From assembly GCA_012729455.1 (NCBI GenBank), contig JAAYDC010000009.1, positions 1 through 64,000 of the forward strand: DNA of 64,000 nt. The letters run 5' to 3'. Within the stretch, counting starts at the first letter, position 1. The number at the start of each line of letters is the position of its first letter. Under the pieces are notes generated by a model. That model ran no database searches. It was not told the origin of the DNA and saw nothing but the letters and a program-made list of their open reading frames with translations. The position numbers and the translations under genes are program-made. The stretch comes from Chloroflexota bacterium (lineage in GTDB: Bacteria > Chloroflexota > Anaerolineae > UBA1429). Shown piece after piece: positions 51,283 to 59,514 of this stretch.

Positions 51283-51617
51283 GCTCATATGCAGTTCTGG
51301 CAGCTAGTGCCGGTGATGGTGATCAATGTTCGGTCCAAGGAGTCCCCTATGTCCGCAAACGTCAGTACAATATCTACTATAGCGAGGTGCCCTGCTACCG
51401 TGATAGGCTGGCGGTGCCGAGATCATTGACGGTCACAGCGGTGCTGGTGGCCGGCGGCCTCCACCGGGAGGCACGCGCCGCAAGGCACAGGGCCGCCAGC
51501 CTGCGCTGACGGCGACAGAGCGGACGCCCTTGAGCTGTAGTTGCTGGCTGCTTGAGTTCACCTGAAGGCCGGTGAGCCGGCGTTCTATGGCCTTAATTGC
51601 ATGAAAGCGGAGCGAAC
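51283..51617. other. Gap between methyltransferase and helicase genes
   Basis: A frame from about 51285 to 51509 is open and reads SVQGVPYVRKRQYNIYYSEV, which looks protein-like but has no start signal. An overlapping 26-codon ORF (51349-51429) is preceded by AAGGAG at good spacing. GGCGGCC (about 51456-51462) could pair with GGCCGCC (about 51491-51497). The gap is larger than expected for a tight two-gene unit. Confidence 0.3.
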
Positions 51618-54600
51618 ATGCAACACGATATCATCGATAACCGCACCGAGAAACTGGCCGACCACATCCGCACGATTCTGCCGGGCACGGCGCGGGCGCG
51701 CTTTGCTGTGGGCTACTTTTTCCTCTCCGGCCTCGAGCATGTGGCCGACGTGCTCGACGGCGTATCTGAGCTGCGCCTGCTGATCGGCAACACCACCAAC
51801 CGCGAGACGCTCGAGCAGCTCGCCGAGGGCTATCGCCGGCTGGAACGGGTTGAGGTCGAGCTGGACGCGCAGCGCTACACCTCGCGGGTGCGCTCCAGCC
51901 AGGCGGCCGATGCCACCGAGGGCGATATCGCCGACAGCGCGGCTGTGCTCGATCAGACCGATCGTACTGAGCAAATGATCGTCTCGCTGGCCGAGCTGAT
52001 CGCACAAGGCAGGATCAAGGTGCGCGTCTACACCAGGGGCAGGCTGCACGCCAAGGCTTATATCTTTGACTATGGCGAGGTGATGAACCTTCAGGGAGAG
52101 ATCATCCCGCGGGCGGAGGCGGGCATCGGCATCGTGGGCTCCAGCAACCTCTCGCTGGCCGGCATCAGCAGCAACACCGAGCTCAATGTGCTGGTGCACG
52201 GCAACGCCAACCATGAGCAACTGGTGAACTGGTTCGACGCGCTGTGGGATGAATCAGAGGACTTTGACGAGCACCTGATGCGTGTGCTGCGGGCGTCGTG
52301 GGCGCTGGCCGAGGTGACGCCCTACGAGATCTACCTGAAGACGCTCTACGAGCTCACCAAAGACGGACTGGATGAGGATGTCGGGCAGCTCTCTCTGTGG
52401 GGCGGCGACATTCAGGAGCAGTTGGCCGATTTCCAACGACACGCCGTGCAGCGGGCGATCCGGATGATCGACCGCCACTCGGGATGCTTTGTGGCCGATG
52501 TGGTGGGGTTGGGCAAGACCTATATCGGCGCCGCCATCCTCAAGCACTTTGTCGAACGCGATCGGGCTCGGCCATTGATCATCTGCCCGGCGCCGCTGGT
52601 GAGCATGTGGGAGGAATTCAACGAAGATTATGACCTCAATGCCCGGGTGGTCTCGATGAGCATGTTGACCGAGGACGAGGTGATGGGGTCTGAATGGATG
52701 CTCACCGATCCCTTCTACCGCAACCGCGATCTGGTGTTGATCGACGAGAGCCACAACTTTCGCCACACCAATAACCAGCGCTACCGCGTGCTGTCATCCT
52801 ACCTCGCCACACACGAGCGGCGATGCGTGCTGCTTACCGCCACGCCGCGCAACAGTTCACTATGGGATATCCACAACCAGATTCGGCTGTTTCACCCCGA
52901 AGAGGTGACCGGGCTGCCCATCGATCCCCCGAACCTGCGCGAGTTTTTCGGTTGTGTCGAGCGCAACGAGCGCCGGCTGCCGGAGCTCCTCTCGCATTTG
53001 CTCATCCGTCGAACGCGCCAGCACGTCCTGCGCTGGTATGGATATGATGACGAGACCGATCAGCCGGTGGACCCCGCGCACTTTGAGCCCTATCGAGCGG
53101 GGCGCAGACGGGCCTACATCAAGGTGGCTGGCGGCAAGCAGTACTTTCCCGGGCGAGAGCTGAACACGGTGCGGTACAGCATTGAAGATACCTATGCTGG
53201 GCTCTATGACAAGATTAAAGACCTGCTGGATGGCGACGGCGACGCCCTGCGCTATGCGCGCTACGGCCTGCATGAGTTTGTCAAGCCGGGCAAGCAGCGG
53301 GTCGATCCCTACCACTCGCTGAGCACCGCCGGGCGCAACCTGCGCGGACTGATGCGGGTGATGCTGTTCAAGCGGCTGGAGTCCAGCGTGCAGGCCTTTC
53401 GCCTGACCGTTAACCGCATGCTCGATAGCCATTGCGCCTTTCTTCAGGCCCTCGACCATGGCATTGTGGCGGTCGGCGATAATGCCAGCGACCTGCTGCG
53501 AGGGACTGGGGAACTCACCGACCGTGAACTGATCAAGGCGCTCGAGCAGGTGACCGGTGAGTATAACATCGATGATTTCCATGCAGAGGCGCTGCGCGAT
53601 GCCATTGCCTATGACATCGCGATCCTGGAACGGCTGCTCGAGCTGACTCTCCCAATCGGCCCGCAAGAGGACGACAAGCTCCAGACCCTCTTGGGCATGC
53701 TCCGTCAGCCGCAGTTCCAGACCAAGTGCCTGATCTTTACGCAATTTGCCGACACGGCCGATTATCTCTACGAGCATGTGAGTGTCGAATACGCCGACAG
53801 CGAGGTTGTGTCATCGGCCAGCAACAGCAAAGGCGAGATCGTGGCGCGCTTTGCCCCCAAAGCCAATCGCTCCGCAGACCGGTTGCGCAGCACAGGCGCA
53901 GAGATTCGCCTGCTGGTCACCACCGATGTGCTCTCTGAAGGGTTGAACCTGCAAGACTGCAACATCATCATCAACTATGATCTGCACTGGAACCCGGTGC
54001 GTTTGATCCAGCGGCTGGGCCGAATCGACCGGATCGGCTCCGAGCACGACACCATCATCGCGCACAACTTTTTACCAGAGCTGGGCATTGAAGAGCATCT
54101 CGGACTGCATCAGACCCTGCGCAACCGCATCGCAGAGATCCATCGAACGATAGGCGAGGATGCCGCTATCCTCGATCCTGACGAGCAGCTCAACGAAGAT
54201 GCAATGTACGCGATCTATGACGCTGGTGATCTGGGGCCTTTAGAAGAGGCAGAAGATACAGATACCTACGTTGATCTGCACGATGCAGAGGAGACGATTC
54301 GCCAGTTGCGCGAGCAGCAGCCCGATCTGTACCAACGCATCGTCGCCATGCCCAATGGTGTGCGTTGCGGGCGAAGCTGCGATGACGGCTACACCTATGT
54401 CTACTGCCGCGCAGGTGACTATTACCGGCTGGTGCTGCTCGATGGCAACGGCACCGAGCTGACACGGCAGACTCCAGCGGTGCTCAACTGGCTCAAGTGC
54501 GCTCCAGACGAGCCGGCCGTCGCTCTGCCGGCGGGCCACAATGAGCGGGTTATGGACTTCAAGCGTGACTTTACCTACGAGGTAAAACGTCGAGCATCCG

Positions 54601-54929
54601 AACGAACACGCGCTCCGCGGAGCACAAGGGCTCAGACGTACGTTCTGGATGAGATGCGGCGCCTTTACAGTGAGACGCGAAATGAGCAATTTAGGCAATC
54701 CATCGACCTGTTGGTGAGAACTTTCAGTCGGCCCGTGGTTCGCATAGCCGTGCGCCAAGCGCTCAACCGCCTGTGGCGCGATCAGGTCGTGGGCCTCGAG
54801 CTGGTGCGGGCGCTGAGGCAGATCCACAACCAGTTCCGTCTGGACATGGACAGCCACCCGAATAAGGCCGATGATGGCCAGGATGACCTGCCGATCATCG
54901 TGTGTTCTGAGGGCGGTTCAGCTCAGTGA
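51618..54929 (+). CDS. PLD nuclease fused to SNF2-type helicase
   Basis: An 1103-residue fusion. The N-terminal domain has one PLD half-site, RLHAKAYIF (His144, Lys146) with GSSNLS (Asn177), which would act as a dimeric nuclease. The SF2/SNF2 motor follows: VVGLGKTYIG (Lys300), LIDESHNFR (Asp376), LLTATPRN, and LNLQDCNIIINYDLHWNPVRLIQRLGRIDRIG with the arginine finger near 802. The C-terminal ~250 residues are not assigned. ATG 51618 is preferred to TTG 51597. Such helicases occur in defence islands with N6 methyltransferases, as here. A DNA-translocating nuclease restrained by methylation is inferred. Confidence 0.92.
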   Translation: MQHDIIDNRTEKLADHIRTILPGTARARFAVGYFFLSGLEHVADVLDGVSELRLLIGNTTNRETLEQLAEGYRRLERVEVELDAQRYTSRVRSSQAADATEGDIADSAAVLDQTDRTEQMIVSLAELIAQGRIKVRVYTRGRLHAKAYIFDYGEVMNLQGEIIPRAEAGIGIVGSSNLSLAGISSNTELNVLVHGNANHEQLVNWFDALWDESEDFDEHLMRVLRASWALAEVTPYEIYLKTLYELTKDGLDEDVGQLSLWGGDIQEQLADFQRHAVQRAIRMIDRHSGCFVADVVGLGKTYIGAAILKHFVERDRARPLIICPAPLVSMWEEFNEDYDLNARVVSMSMLTEDEVMGSEWMLTDPFYRNRDLVLIDESHNFRHTNNQRYRVLSSYLATHERRCVLLTATPRNSSLWDIHNQIRLFHPEEVTGLPIDPPNLREFFGCVERNERRLPELLSHLLIRRTRQHVLRWYGYDDETDQPVDPAHFEPYRAGRRRAYIKVAGGKQYFPGRELNTVRYSIEDTYAGLYDKIKDLLDGDGDALRYARYGLHEFVKPGKQRVDPYHSLSTAGRNLRGLMRVMLFKRLESSVQAFRLTVNRMLDSHCAFLQALDHGIVAVGDNASDLLRGTGELTDRELIKALEQVTGEYNIDDFHAEALRDAIAYDIAILERLLELTLPIGPQEDDKLQTLLGMLRQPQFQTKCLIFTQFADTADYLYEHVSVEYADSEVVSSASNSKGEIVARFAPKANRSADRLRSTGAEIRLLVTTDVLSEGLNLQDCNIIINYDLHWNPVRLIQRLGRIDRIGSEHDTIIAHNFLPELGIEEHLGLHQTLRNRIAEIHRTIGEDAAILDPDEQLNEDAMYAIYDAGDLGPLEEAEDTDTYVDLHDAEETIRQLREQQPDLYQRIVAMPNGVRCGRSCDDGYTYVYCRAGDYYRLVLLDGNGTELTRQTPAVLNWLKCAPDEPAVALPAGHNERVMDFKRDFTYEVKRRASERTRAPRSTRAQTYVLDEMRRLYSETRNEQFRQSIDLLVRTFSRPVVRIAVRQALNRLWRDQVVGLELVRALRQIHNQFRLDMDSHPNKADDGQDDLPIIVCSEGGSAQ

Positions 54930-55148
54930 TGTCTGCTGGATCAGGCTCGCGCACCGGCGCAGGTCGAACGCGCAGCCAGCCCGAGGAAAAGTCAGGTGCT
55001 GCCGTTAGCGCGGCAGCACGACCGCGTAGACCCTTCCGAAATGGGCGGGGTCAGTGTTATGAGCTAACGGTATGAGGCGGCGAAAACGCCCTTGTCCGCC
55101 GTCTCATACTGGTGTTTATACCGAACGCTCTATCGCACGCGCGCCTGC
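54930..55148. terminator. Region of hairpins after the helicase gene
   Basis: GTGCTGCCG (54996-55004) and CGGCAGCAC (55011-55019) form a perfect 9-bp stem. TATGAGGCGGC (55071-55081) and GCCGTCTCATA (55098-55108) form an 11-bp stem with one mismatch. No T-run follows either; they may still end the helicase and HEAT-gene transcripts, which converge here. Confidence 0.45.
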
Positions 55149-55862
55149 TCAGTGTCTTTCAGCCCACCAGTTCAGCACGGACTTGCCCGTCCAGAACATG
55201 ACCACGATGAGCCCGATACCGGTGAAAGAGATCGCCATGACAATGCCGAATTTATAGATCTTGTCGCGAGAGCCGCTCTTATCCACAAAGGTCACATTCC
55301 AGCCGGGCATGGCGATGATATACAGGGCCACGACCGCTGCGAGACCCAGCCACATAAAGCCCATCCACCACTTGGTAAGGATAAAGAACAGGAGAGGAAC
55401 CAGCCAAAGCACAAAGCCGATGAGAAAGCAGATAAGGTAGGCGGTAAATGTACTGGTGCCGGCCGCCTTTTGCGGGTTGGGCGCTGCTGCCTTTGGCGCG
55501 TCAGACTCTGCCGGCTGCGTGCTTGCGCCCTTGGTGTTGGCCATACGATTGAGCGTCGCATAGATGGCCGCCTCCTGTACGCCCGGGTCGGGGTCCTCGA
55601 GCATACCGCGAAGCTCCCTGGTGGTGGCGTCGTCGCCGCAGGGGCCCAACGCCTGCGCGGCAGCCGTGCGCACCTCCTTTACCGGGTCGCGCAGCGCCGC
55701 CAGCAACCCTGGCGCCGCGCTCACGTCGCCCAACTTTTCCAGGGCCTCCGCCGCCGCCTGGCGTACAGCTGCATCCGGCGAAGACTGCAGGAGTTCGATC
55801 AGACCCGTTACATTCCCAGCCGCTGCCAGCGCCGCAACCTCACTATCCGCAGTCTGCTCCAT
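55149..55862 (-). CDS. HEAT-repeat membrane protein
   Basis: A 237-residue protein. Residues 1-115 contain three HEAT-type repeats, each like DAAVRQAAAEALEKLGD and DPVKEVRTAAAQALGPCGD, a helical protein-binding scaffold. A disordered Ala/Pro linker (120-140) leads to three to four membrane helices (FTAYLICFLIGFVLWLVPLLFFIL, FMWLGLAAVVALYIIAM, FGIVMAISFTGIGLIVVMFW). AGGAGG precedes ATG 55862. The function is unknown; HEAT proteins often bind phosphoproteins or bilin-type cofactors. A decayed copy of its 5' end lies immediately upstream. Confidence 0.88.
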   Translation of the reverse strand: MEQTADSEVAALAAAGNVTGLIELLQSSPDAAVRQAAAEALEKLGDVSAAPGLLAALRDPVKEVRTAAAQALGPCGDDATTRELRGMLEDPDPGVQEAAIYATLNRMANTKGASTQPAESDAPKAAAPNPQKAAGTSTFTAYLICFLIGFVLWLVPLLFFILTKWWMGFMWLGLAAVVALYIIAMPGWNVTFVDKSGSRDKIYKFGIVMAISFTGIGLIVVMFWTGKSVLNWWAERH

Positions 55863-55939
55863 GTTAACCTCCTGGTTACCTATACTAAAGTACAGTCGGA
55901 GCGTTACGTGCAGAGATGTGACAGACGGTGCGGCAGAGA

Positions 55940-56215
55940 TCAACTGCCCACGCGGCGGCCATGCGCTTGCCCTATACCGGGCCGCGCAGCGCCGCCAACA
56001 ATCCTGGCTCTGTGCTCAAGCCGCCCAGCTTGCCCAGAGCCGCCGCCTGGCGACCAGCCGCGCCCGGCGAATACCGCAGGAGTTCGATCAGACCTGTTGC
56101 GTCCCCAGCCGCTGCCCACTGCAACCTCACTGCCCGCAGTTAACTCTATTTTAACCTCATATTTTCAAACACAAAAGTACAGTCAGAGTGTCGCTTGCAG
56201 GGATGCGGCAGATAG
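55940..56215 (-). pseudogene. Decayed tandem copy of the HEAT gene 5' end
   Basis: This block aligns with about 55650-55918, i.e. the HEAT-coding start plus its upstream region; for example CAGGAGTTCGATCAGACC occurs in both, and ACCGGG(C/T)CGCGCAGCGCCGCC matches. The position of the start codon reads ATA instead of ATG, and the AGGAGG site has become ATGAGG. It is therefore a non-coding remnant of a tandem duplication, about 270 bp. Confidence 0.8.
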
Positions 56216-56257
56216 CGCCAGGCGCGATGCGTGGGGGGAGCTCAGCCAGCGCCTGAG

Positions 56258-56479
56258 CTGCTGGTGCGCGGCATATTCTTTACCGTCTTGTCGATCATCA
56301 CGACAACCGGTTACGCAGCCGTTGATTTTGCTCAGCGGCCGCTTGCTTCACACGCCTTTTTGCTGACGCTCATGTTCGCGGGAGAGATGGCCGGATCAAC
56401 CGGTGGTGGAAATAGGGTATCGCACGCGATCCTACAAGGTCTTTCCGGCAGGAATGGCAGCGAGTTCAAGGCATATCGA
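56258..56479 (+). pseudogene. TrkH/KtrB potassium transporter fragment
   Basis: The frame reads RGIFFTVLSIITTTGYAAVDF and LMFAGEMAGSTGGGNRVSHAI, matching the last selectivity-filter region (TTTGY/F and AGSTGGG) of TrkH/KtrB potassium channels. Neither the rest of the ~480-residue protein nor a start codon with a ribosome site is present, and the frame ends soon after. It is a remnant. Confidence 0.75.
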
Positions 56480-56493
56480 TGTTTGACCGCAGT

Positions 56494-57243
56494 TCAGGCG
56501 TTGTTGAGCAATGCACGACCGCCATCGATCAGATAATGGGCGCCGGTAATGAACGCGGCATCATCCGAACAAAGATACATAACCAGTTTAACGATTTCAA
56601 TCGGTTCAGCAGCGCGCCCCAGCGCGGTTTTCATGCGGCTCATCGCCGGGCGGGTTAGCACCGGTCCGGGGGAGACACTGCAGCACCGAACGCCGTAAGG
56701 TGCGCCGATGCGCGCCAGGGCCTTGGTCATCCCTTCGGATATACCGCTCTTTTCAGCAGAATAATCCACCGCGCCGCCGGTCACACCGTCTATGGAGCCG
56801 ATATTGATAATCACGCCTCGCTTCTGGTTGATCATGTGTTCCATCACCGCGCGCGCAAACAGCATCGGTGCACGAAAGTTGACCTGTATTCCCCAATCCA
56901 GCACTTCCAGCGGCAGGCGGGTAAACGATCCGTCTTCCAGGCCCCATACCCTTGCCGCACAGCCGCCGGCAAAGTTGATGACAATATCCACCCGACCCTG
57001 CTCGCCCATGCACTGCCCGACGACGGCCCGGATCTGCTCATACTCACGGACATCACAGACACAGGGAACCGCCCTGCCGCCATGGCTGCAGATTGCCTGC
57101 GCCGATTCGTGCAGGGGCGCTTCGTTGATGTCCACCATGTAGACGACGGCGCCTTCCTTTGCCATCTCCTGTGAAGTCAGCAATCCCATACCGGAAGCAG
57201 CGCCGGTGATGATCGCCGTGCGATCCTGAAAACGCATGTCCAT
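56494..57243 (-). CDS. SDR-family oxidoreductase
   Basis: A 249-residue short-chain dehydrogenase. ITGAASGMGLLTS binds NAD(P), NFAGG replaces NNAG, SIDGVTGG supplies the serine, and VDYSAEKSGISEGM supplies Tyr and Lys. AHYLIDGGRALLNNA is the usual C-terminal end. AAGAAGGGAAGG precedes the ATG. It is the third gene of an operon after MDR and dehydroquinase-like genes (13 bases from the latter). The codon usage is slightly less GC-rich than in the host region. Confidence 0.92.
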   Translation of the reverse strand: MDMRFQDRTAIITGAASGMGLLTSQEMAKEGAVVYMVDINEAPLHESAQAICSHGGRAVPCVCDVREYEQIRAVVGQCMGEQGRVDIVINFAGGCAARVWGLEDGSFTRLPLEVLDWGIQVNFRAPMLFARAVMEHMINQKRGVIINIGSIDGVTGGAVDYSAEKSGISEGMTKALARIGAPYGVRCCSVSPGPVLTRPAMSRMKTALGRAAEPIEIVKLVMYLCSDDAAFITGAHYLIDGGRALLNNA

Positions 57244-57256
57244 GGCCTTCCCTTCT

Positions 57257-58033
57257 TTATACAGTTAAGTCAATGTGCCAGGGATTCTTGTTCAGCACCG
57301 TCAGCATGTTTGTCAGATGAGGCTGTGCAGTGGTGAAACACTCGGTGTAGCGGCTGACGCAGAACGTTACCGCGTTGCCCAACTTGGGGCTGAGGAACCG
57401 ATGAGCCAGCCCGAACTTGCCGCTGCAGAGGTGAATAAAGGGGATCTTCATCTCCCGACGCAGCGCCAGTGTGGTTTTCACTGCCTCAACAAAGTCCTCT
57501 TCCGTATCGGTCATGGTCACGATCTTGGCAAAATCCACACCGCGCTTTTCCACGGCTTTCATTTGCTCCAGCACCTGCTCGCACGTCCGAGGGGCAGAGA
57601 TATGAGAAGACATGACAACTTCTGCGCCAAGGGCGTGAGCACGGTCAATAGCGCGCAGCTGCTTGTCAACAATGTCAGGCTTGTCAGAAAACTCCAGCGG
57701 AGAAGGGTCAAATGTATCGGCGGGAAAGTCAATTGCCGCTGCCCCGTGCCTGGCGCAGCGCAGCAGCAATTCGACGCGCCCTTCCTCCGTGAACGGGCAT
57801 GGATTCGGACGGTAGTACAGCGCCATTACCGGCCGATTTGTTGCCTGTATCAGCCGGACAAGATTCTCATCGGTGAGGTTGTCTTTTCCAAGCGCTTCCA
57901 GATGGATAGCAAATGCCGGAGCCCCTTCATATTCGCCGTTTTTAATGGTTGCCACCATGTTGGCAATCGTCCGATCTGAAAGAATGCAGGCAACAATCGG
58001 CCGCGGCAGGTTCAAAAAAGAGGGTCTCTTCAC
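57257..58033 (-). CDS. Type I 3-dehydroquinate dehydratase-like protein
   Basis: A 258-residue TIM barrel resembling type I dehydroquinases. The Schiff-base lysine lies in DFAKIVTM (Lys170), the catalytic histidine in SSHISAPRT (His144), and the substrate arginine and glutamine equivalents in AHRFLSPK (Arg212) and TTAQPH (Gln237). The N-terminal E-x-R-x-D motif is changed to LEALGKD, so the usual carboxylate-binding arginine is missing. The protein probably dehydrates a related cyclic or sugar acid rather than 3-dehydroquinate. It lies between two oxidoreductase genes in one operon. Confidence 0.75.
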   Translation of the reverse strand: MKRPSFLNLPRPIVACILSDRTIANMVATIKNGEYEGAPAFAIHLEALGKDNLTDENLVRLIQATNRPVMALYYRPNPCPFTEEGRVELLLRCARHGAAAIDFPADTFDPSPLEFSDKPDIVDKQLRAIDRAHALGAEVVMSSHISAPRTCEQVLEQMKAVEKRGVDFAKIVTMTDTEEDFVEAVKTTLALRREMKIPFIHLCSGKFGLAHRFLSPKLGNAVTFCVSRYTECFTTAQPHLTNMLTVLNKNPWHIDLTV

Positions 58034-58066
58034 TGTTCTTCTCCTTCTCGAGGAGTGACCTATCGG

Positions 58067-59062
58067 TCAGATTCCGGTCGATTTCGTTGTCAGAACGATT
58101 TTCCCCACGTGCTTGCCGGAAGCCATGATCGCATGTGCTTCCTCGGCTTGCTGGATAGGCAGCACCTTGAAGATTGCAGGGTGGATGCTGCCGTTTTCCA
58201 GCATCGGCCAGATCTCCCGCACCATGCGGGCAAGGATATCGGACTTTTGTTCCGGCGTGCGGCTTCTGAGCGTTGTGCCGATCAGGCGTGTGCGGCGCAC
58301 ATACATGCTGCGCAGGTCAACATTGGTATAGTCCCCGGCCAGCGTTGCGATCATGATCCACCGGCCGCCAACGTTCATGTACGGCAGGCATTCACCAACA
58401 GGGGCATCGCCCAGGCAATCGATGGCGATGTCCACACCATGGCCTGCTTCCAGCTCCGCCTTGAAAACGTCAGCCAGTTTTTGCCGTGTTGAATTCACGA
58501 CAATATCTGCTTTCAGATACGCGATTGCTTTGGCTTGGTCATCTGAAATCACGGTTGTAATCACACGAGCTCCGTAGGCCTTTGCCACCGGGATCACAGC
58601 ACTTGCAAGGCCGCTGGCGCCTGCCTGCATCAGCAGCGTCTCACCTTTTTGCAGGTTGCCATCATAAAACAAAAACAGACACGCTGCGCCAAAAACCTCA
58701 GGAAGCGCTGCCGCTTCTATCATGCTCAATCCCCGGGGAATCGGCATCAGCATACCGGAAGGTACCGCCACATATTCAGCATAACCGCCGCCGCCAAGGA
58801 GCGCGCAGACCTGGTCGCCCACATGCCACTTGCCTTCCTCTTCAACCCTGGGACCAACGGCTTGGATGACGCCTGCCGCTTCCAGACCGAACCATTCCGG
58901 CCAACCAGCAGGCGGCGGATATTGTCCCGCTCTTTGCAAAAGATCGGCGCGATTCAGCGCGGTTGCATGAATTTCAAGCAGAACCTCATCCTCTTTGGGC
59001 TCTGGATCCGGAACAACGCTCCAGTGCAGTTTTCCATCGTCACCAACTAATACCGCATGCAT
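58067..59062 (-). CDS. Quinone oxidoreductase-like MDR (PIG3 type)
   Basis: A 331-residue medium-chain dehydrogenase/reductase without structural zinc cysteines. The N-terminal GroES-like domain has ATALNRADLLQRAGQYPPPAGWPEWFGLEAAGVI, the PIG3/quinone reductase signature. The Rossmann domain has LLMQAGASGLASAVIPVAKAYGARVITTV. GGGAGGAAG precedes ATG 59062; the longer open frame is rejected. It is the first gene of the operon and may feed the dehydratase-like step. Confidence 0.92.
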   Translation of the reverse strand: MHAVLVGDDGKLHWSVVPDPEPKEDEVLLEIHATALNRADLLQRAGQYPPPAGWPEWFGLEAAGVIQAVGPRVEEEGKWHVGDQVCALLGGGGYAEYVAVPSGMLMPIPRGLSMIEAAALPEVFGAACLFLFYDGNLQKGETLLMQAGASGLASAVIPVAKAYGARVITTVISDDQAKAIAYLKADIVVNSTRQKLADVFKAELEAGHGVDIAIDCLGDAPVGECLPYMNVGGRWIMIATLAGDYTNVDLRSMYVRRTRLIGTTLRSRTPEQKSDILARMVREIWPMLENGSIHPAIFKVLPIQQAEEAHAIMASGKHVGKIVLTTKSTGI

Positions 59063-59167
59063 ATAGGTTCTTCCTCCCGCTTCTATATACCCGGCACACT
59101 GATTCAGCATCAGCGATTGCCGTATTCATCCGCCGGTTCGCCCATCCGCCGAATGCGCACTTATCCT

Positions 59168-59237
59168 GGGCCCAACAGGGGGCGGGCCTGTTGCATACGA
59201 AAAAAGTCCGGTGCTCTGGCCATTGAGCGGTGGGCAT
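59168..59237 (-). pseudogene. Degenerate tRNA-like sequence
   Basis: The minus strand resembles a tRNA: CCGCTCAATGGCCAGAGC gives a D-arm and CACCGGACTTTT the start of a Lys(TTT)-like anticodon arm. The 3' anticodon strand, T-loop (AGGCCCGCCCCCT) and 5' acceptor end are all damaged. It directly follows the intact tRNA-Arg and is likely a decayed relative of it or of a tRNA-Lys. Confidence 0.65.
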
Positions 59238-59245
59238 GCTCCAGC

Positions 59246-59317
59246 GCGCCCAACAGGGGTCGAACCTGTAACCTACGGATTCGAAGTCCGGCACTCTATC
59301 CATTGAGCTATGGGCGC
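59246..59317 (-). tRNA. tRNA-Arg (anticodon TCG)
   Basis: A 72-nt cloverleaf on the minus strand. The acceptor stem is GCGCCCA/TGGGCGC, the D-arm GCTC-AATGGATA-GAGT, the anticodon loop CTTCGAA with anticodon TCG, and the T-arm ACAGG-TTCGACC-CCTGT. The first pair of the anticodon stem is a C-T mismatch. CCA is not encoded. A promoter with TTGACG (59355-59350) and TAGAAT (59333-59328) and a 16-bp spacer lies just upstream. It reads the CGA and probably other CGN codons. Confidence 0.9.
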
Positions 59318-59327
59318 GGTTAAATCC

Positions 59328-59355
59328 ATTCTAGACACACCCAACGGGGCGTCAA
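59328..59355 (-). promoter_or_regulatory. tRNA-Arg promoter
   Basis: TTGACG and TAGAAT on the minus strand are 16 bp apart, with the -10 box 10 bases before the tRNA. The same block recurs beside the tRNA-like sequence at 63405-63476. Confidence 0.7.
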
Positions 59356-59514
59356 CCTGGCGGGTCATTTCTGGTCTTGTGTATTGAGGGGGTTGTCGCA
59401 GCTCGGCAAACGTAAAAAATGCCGTTGGCCGGTCTTAACATACATGCTAAAATATCAATATACGGCTCACAGGTAAACCGACAACTACATCATTAAAGTG
59501 AGAGGTACTTGGAA

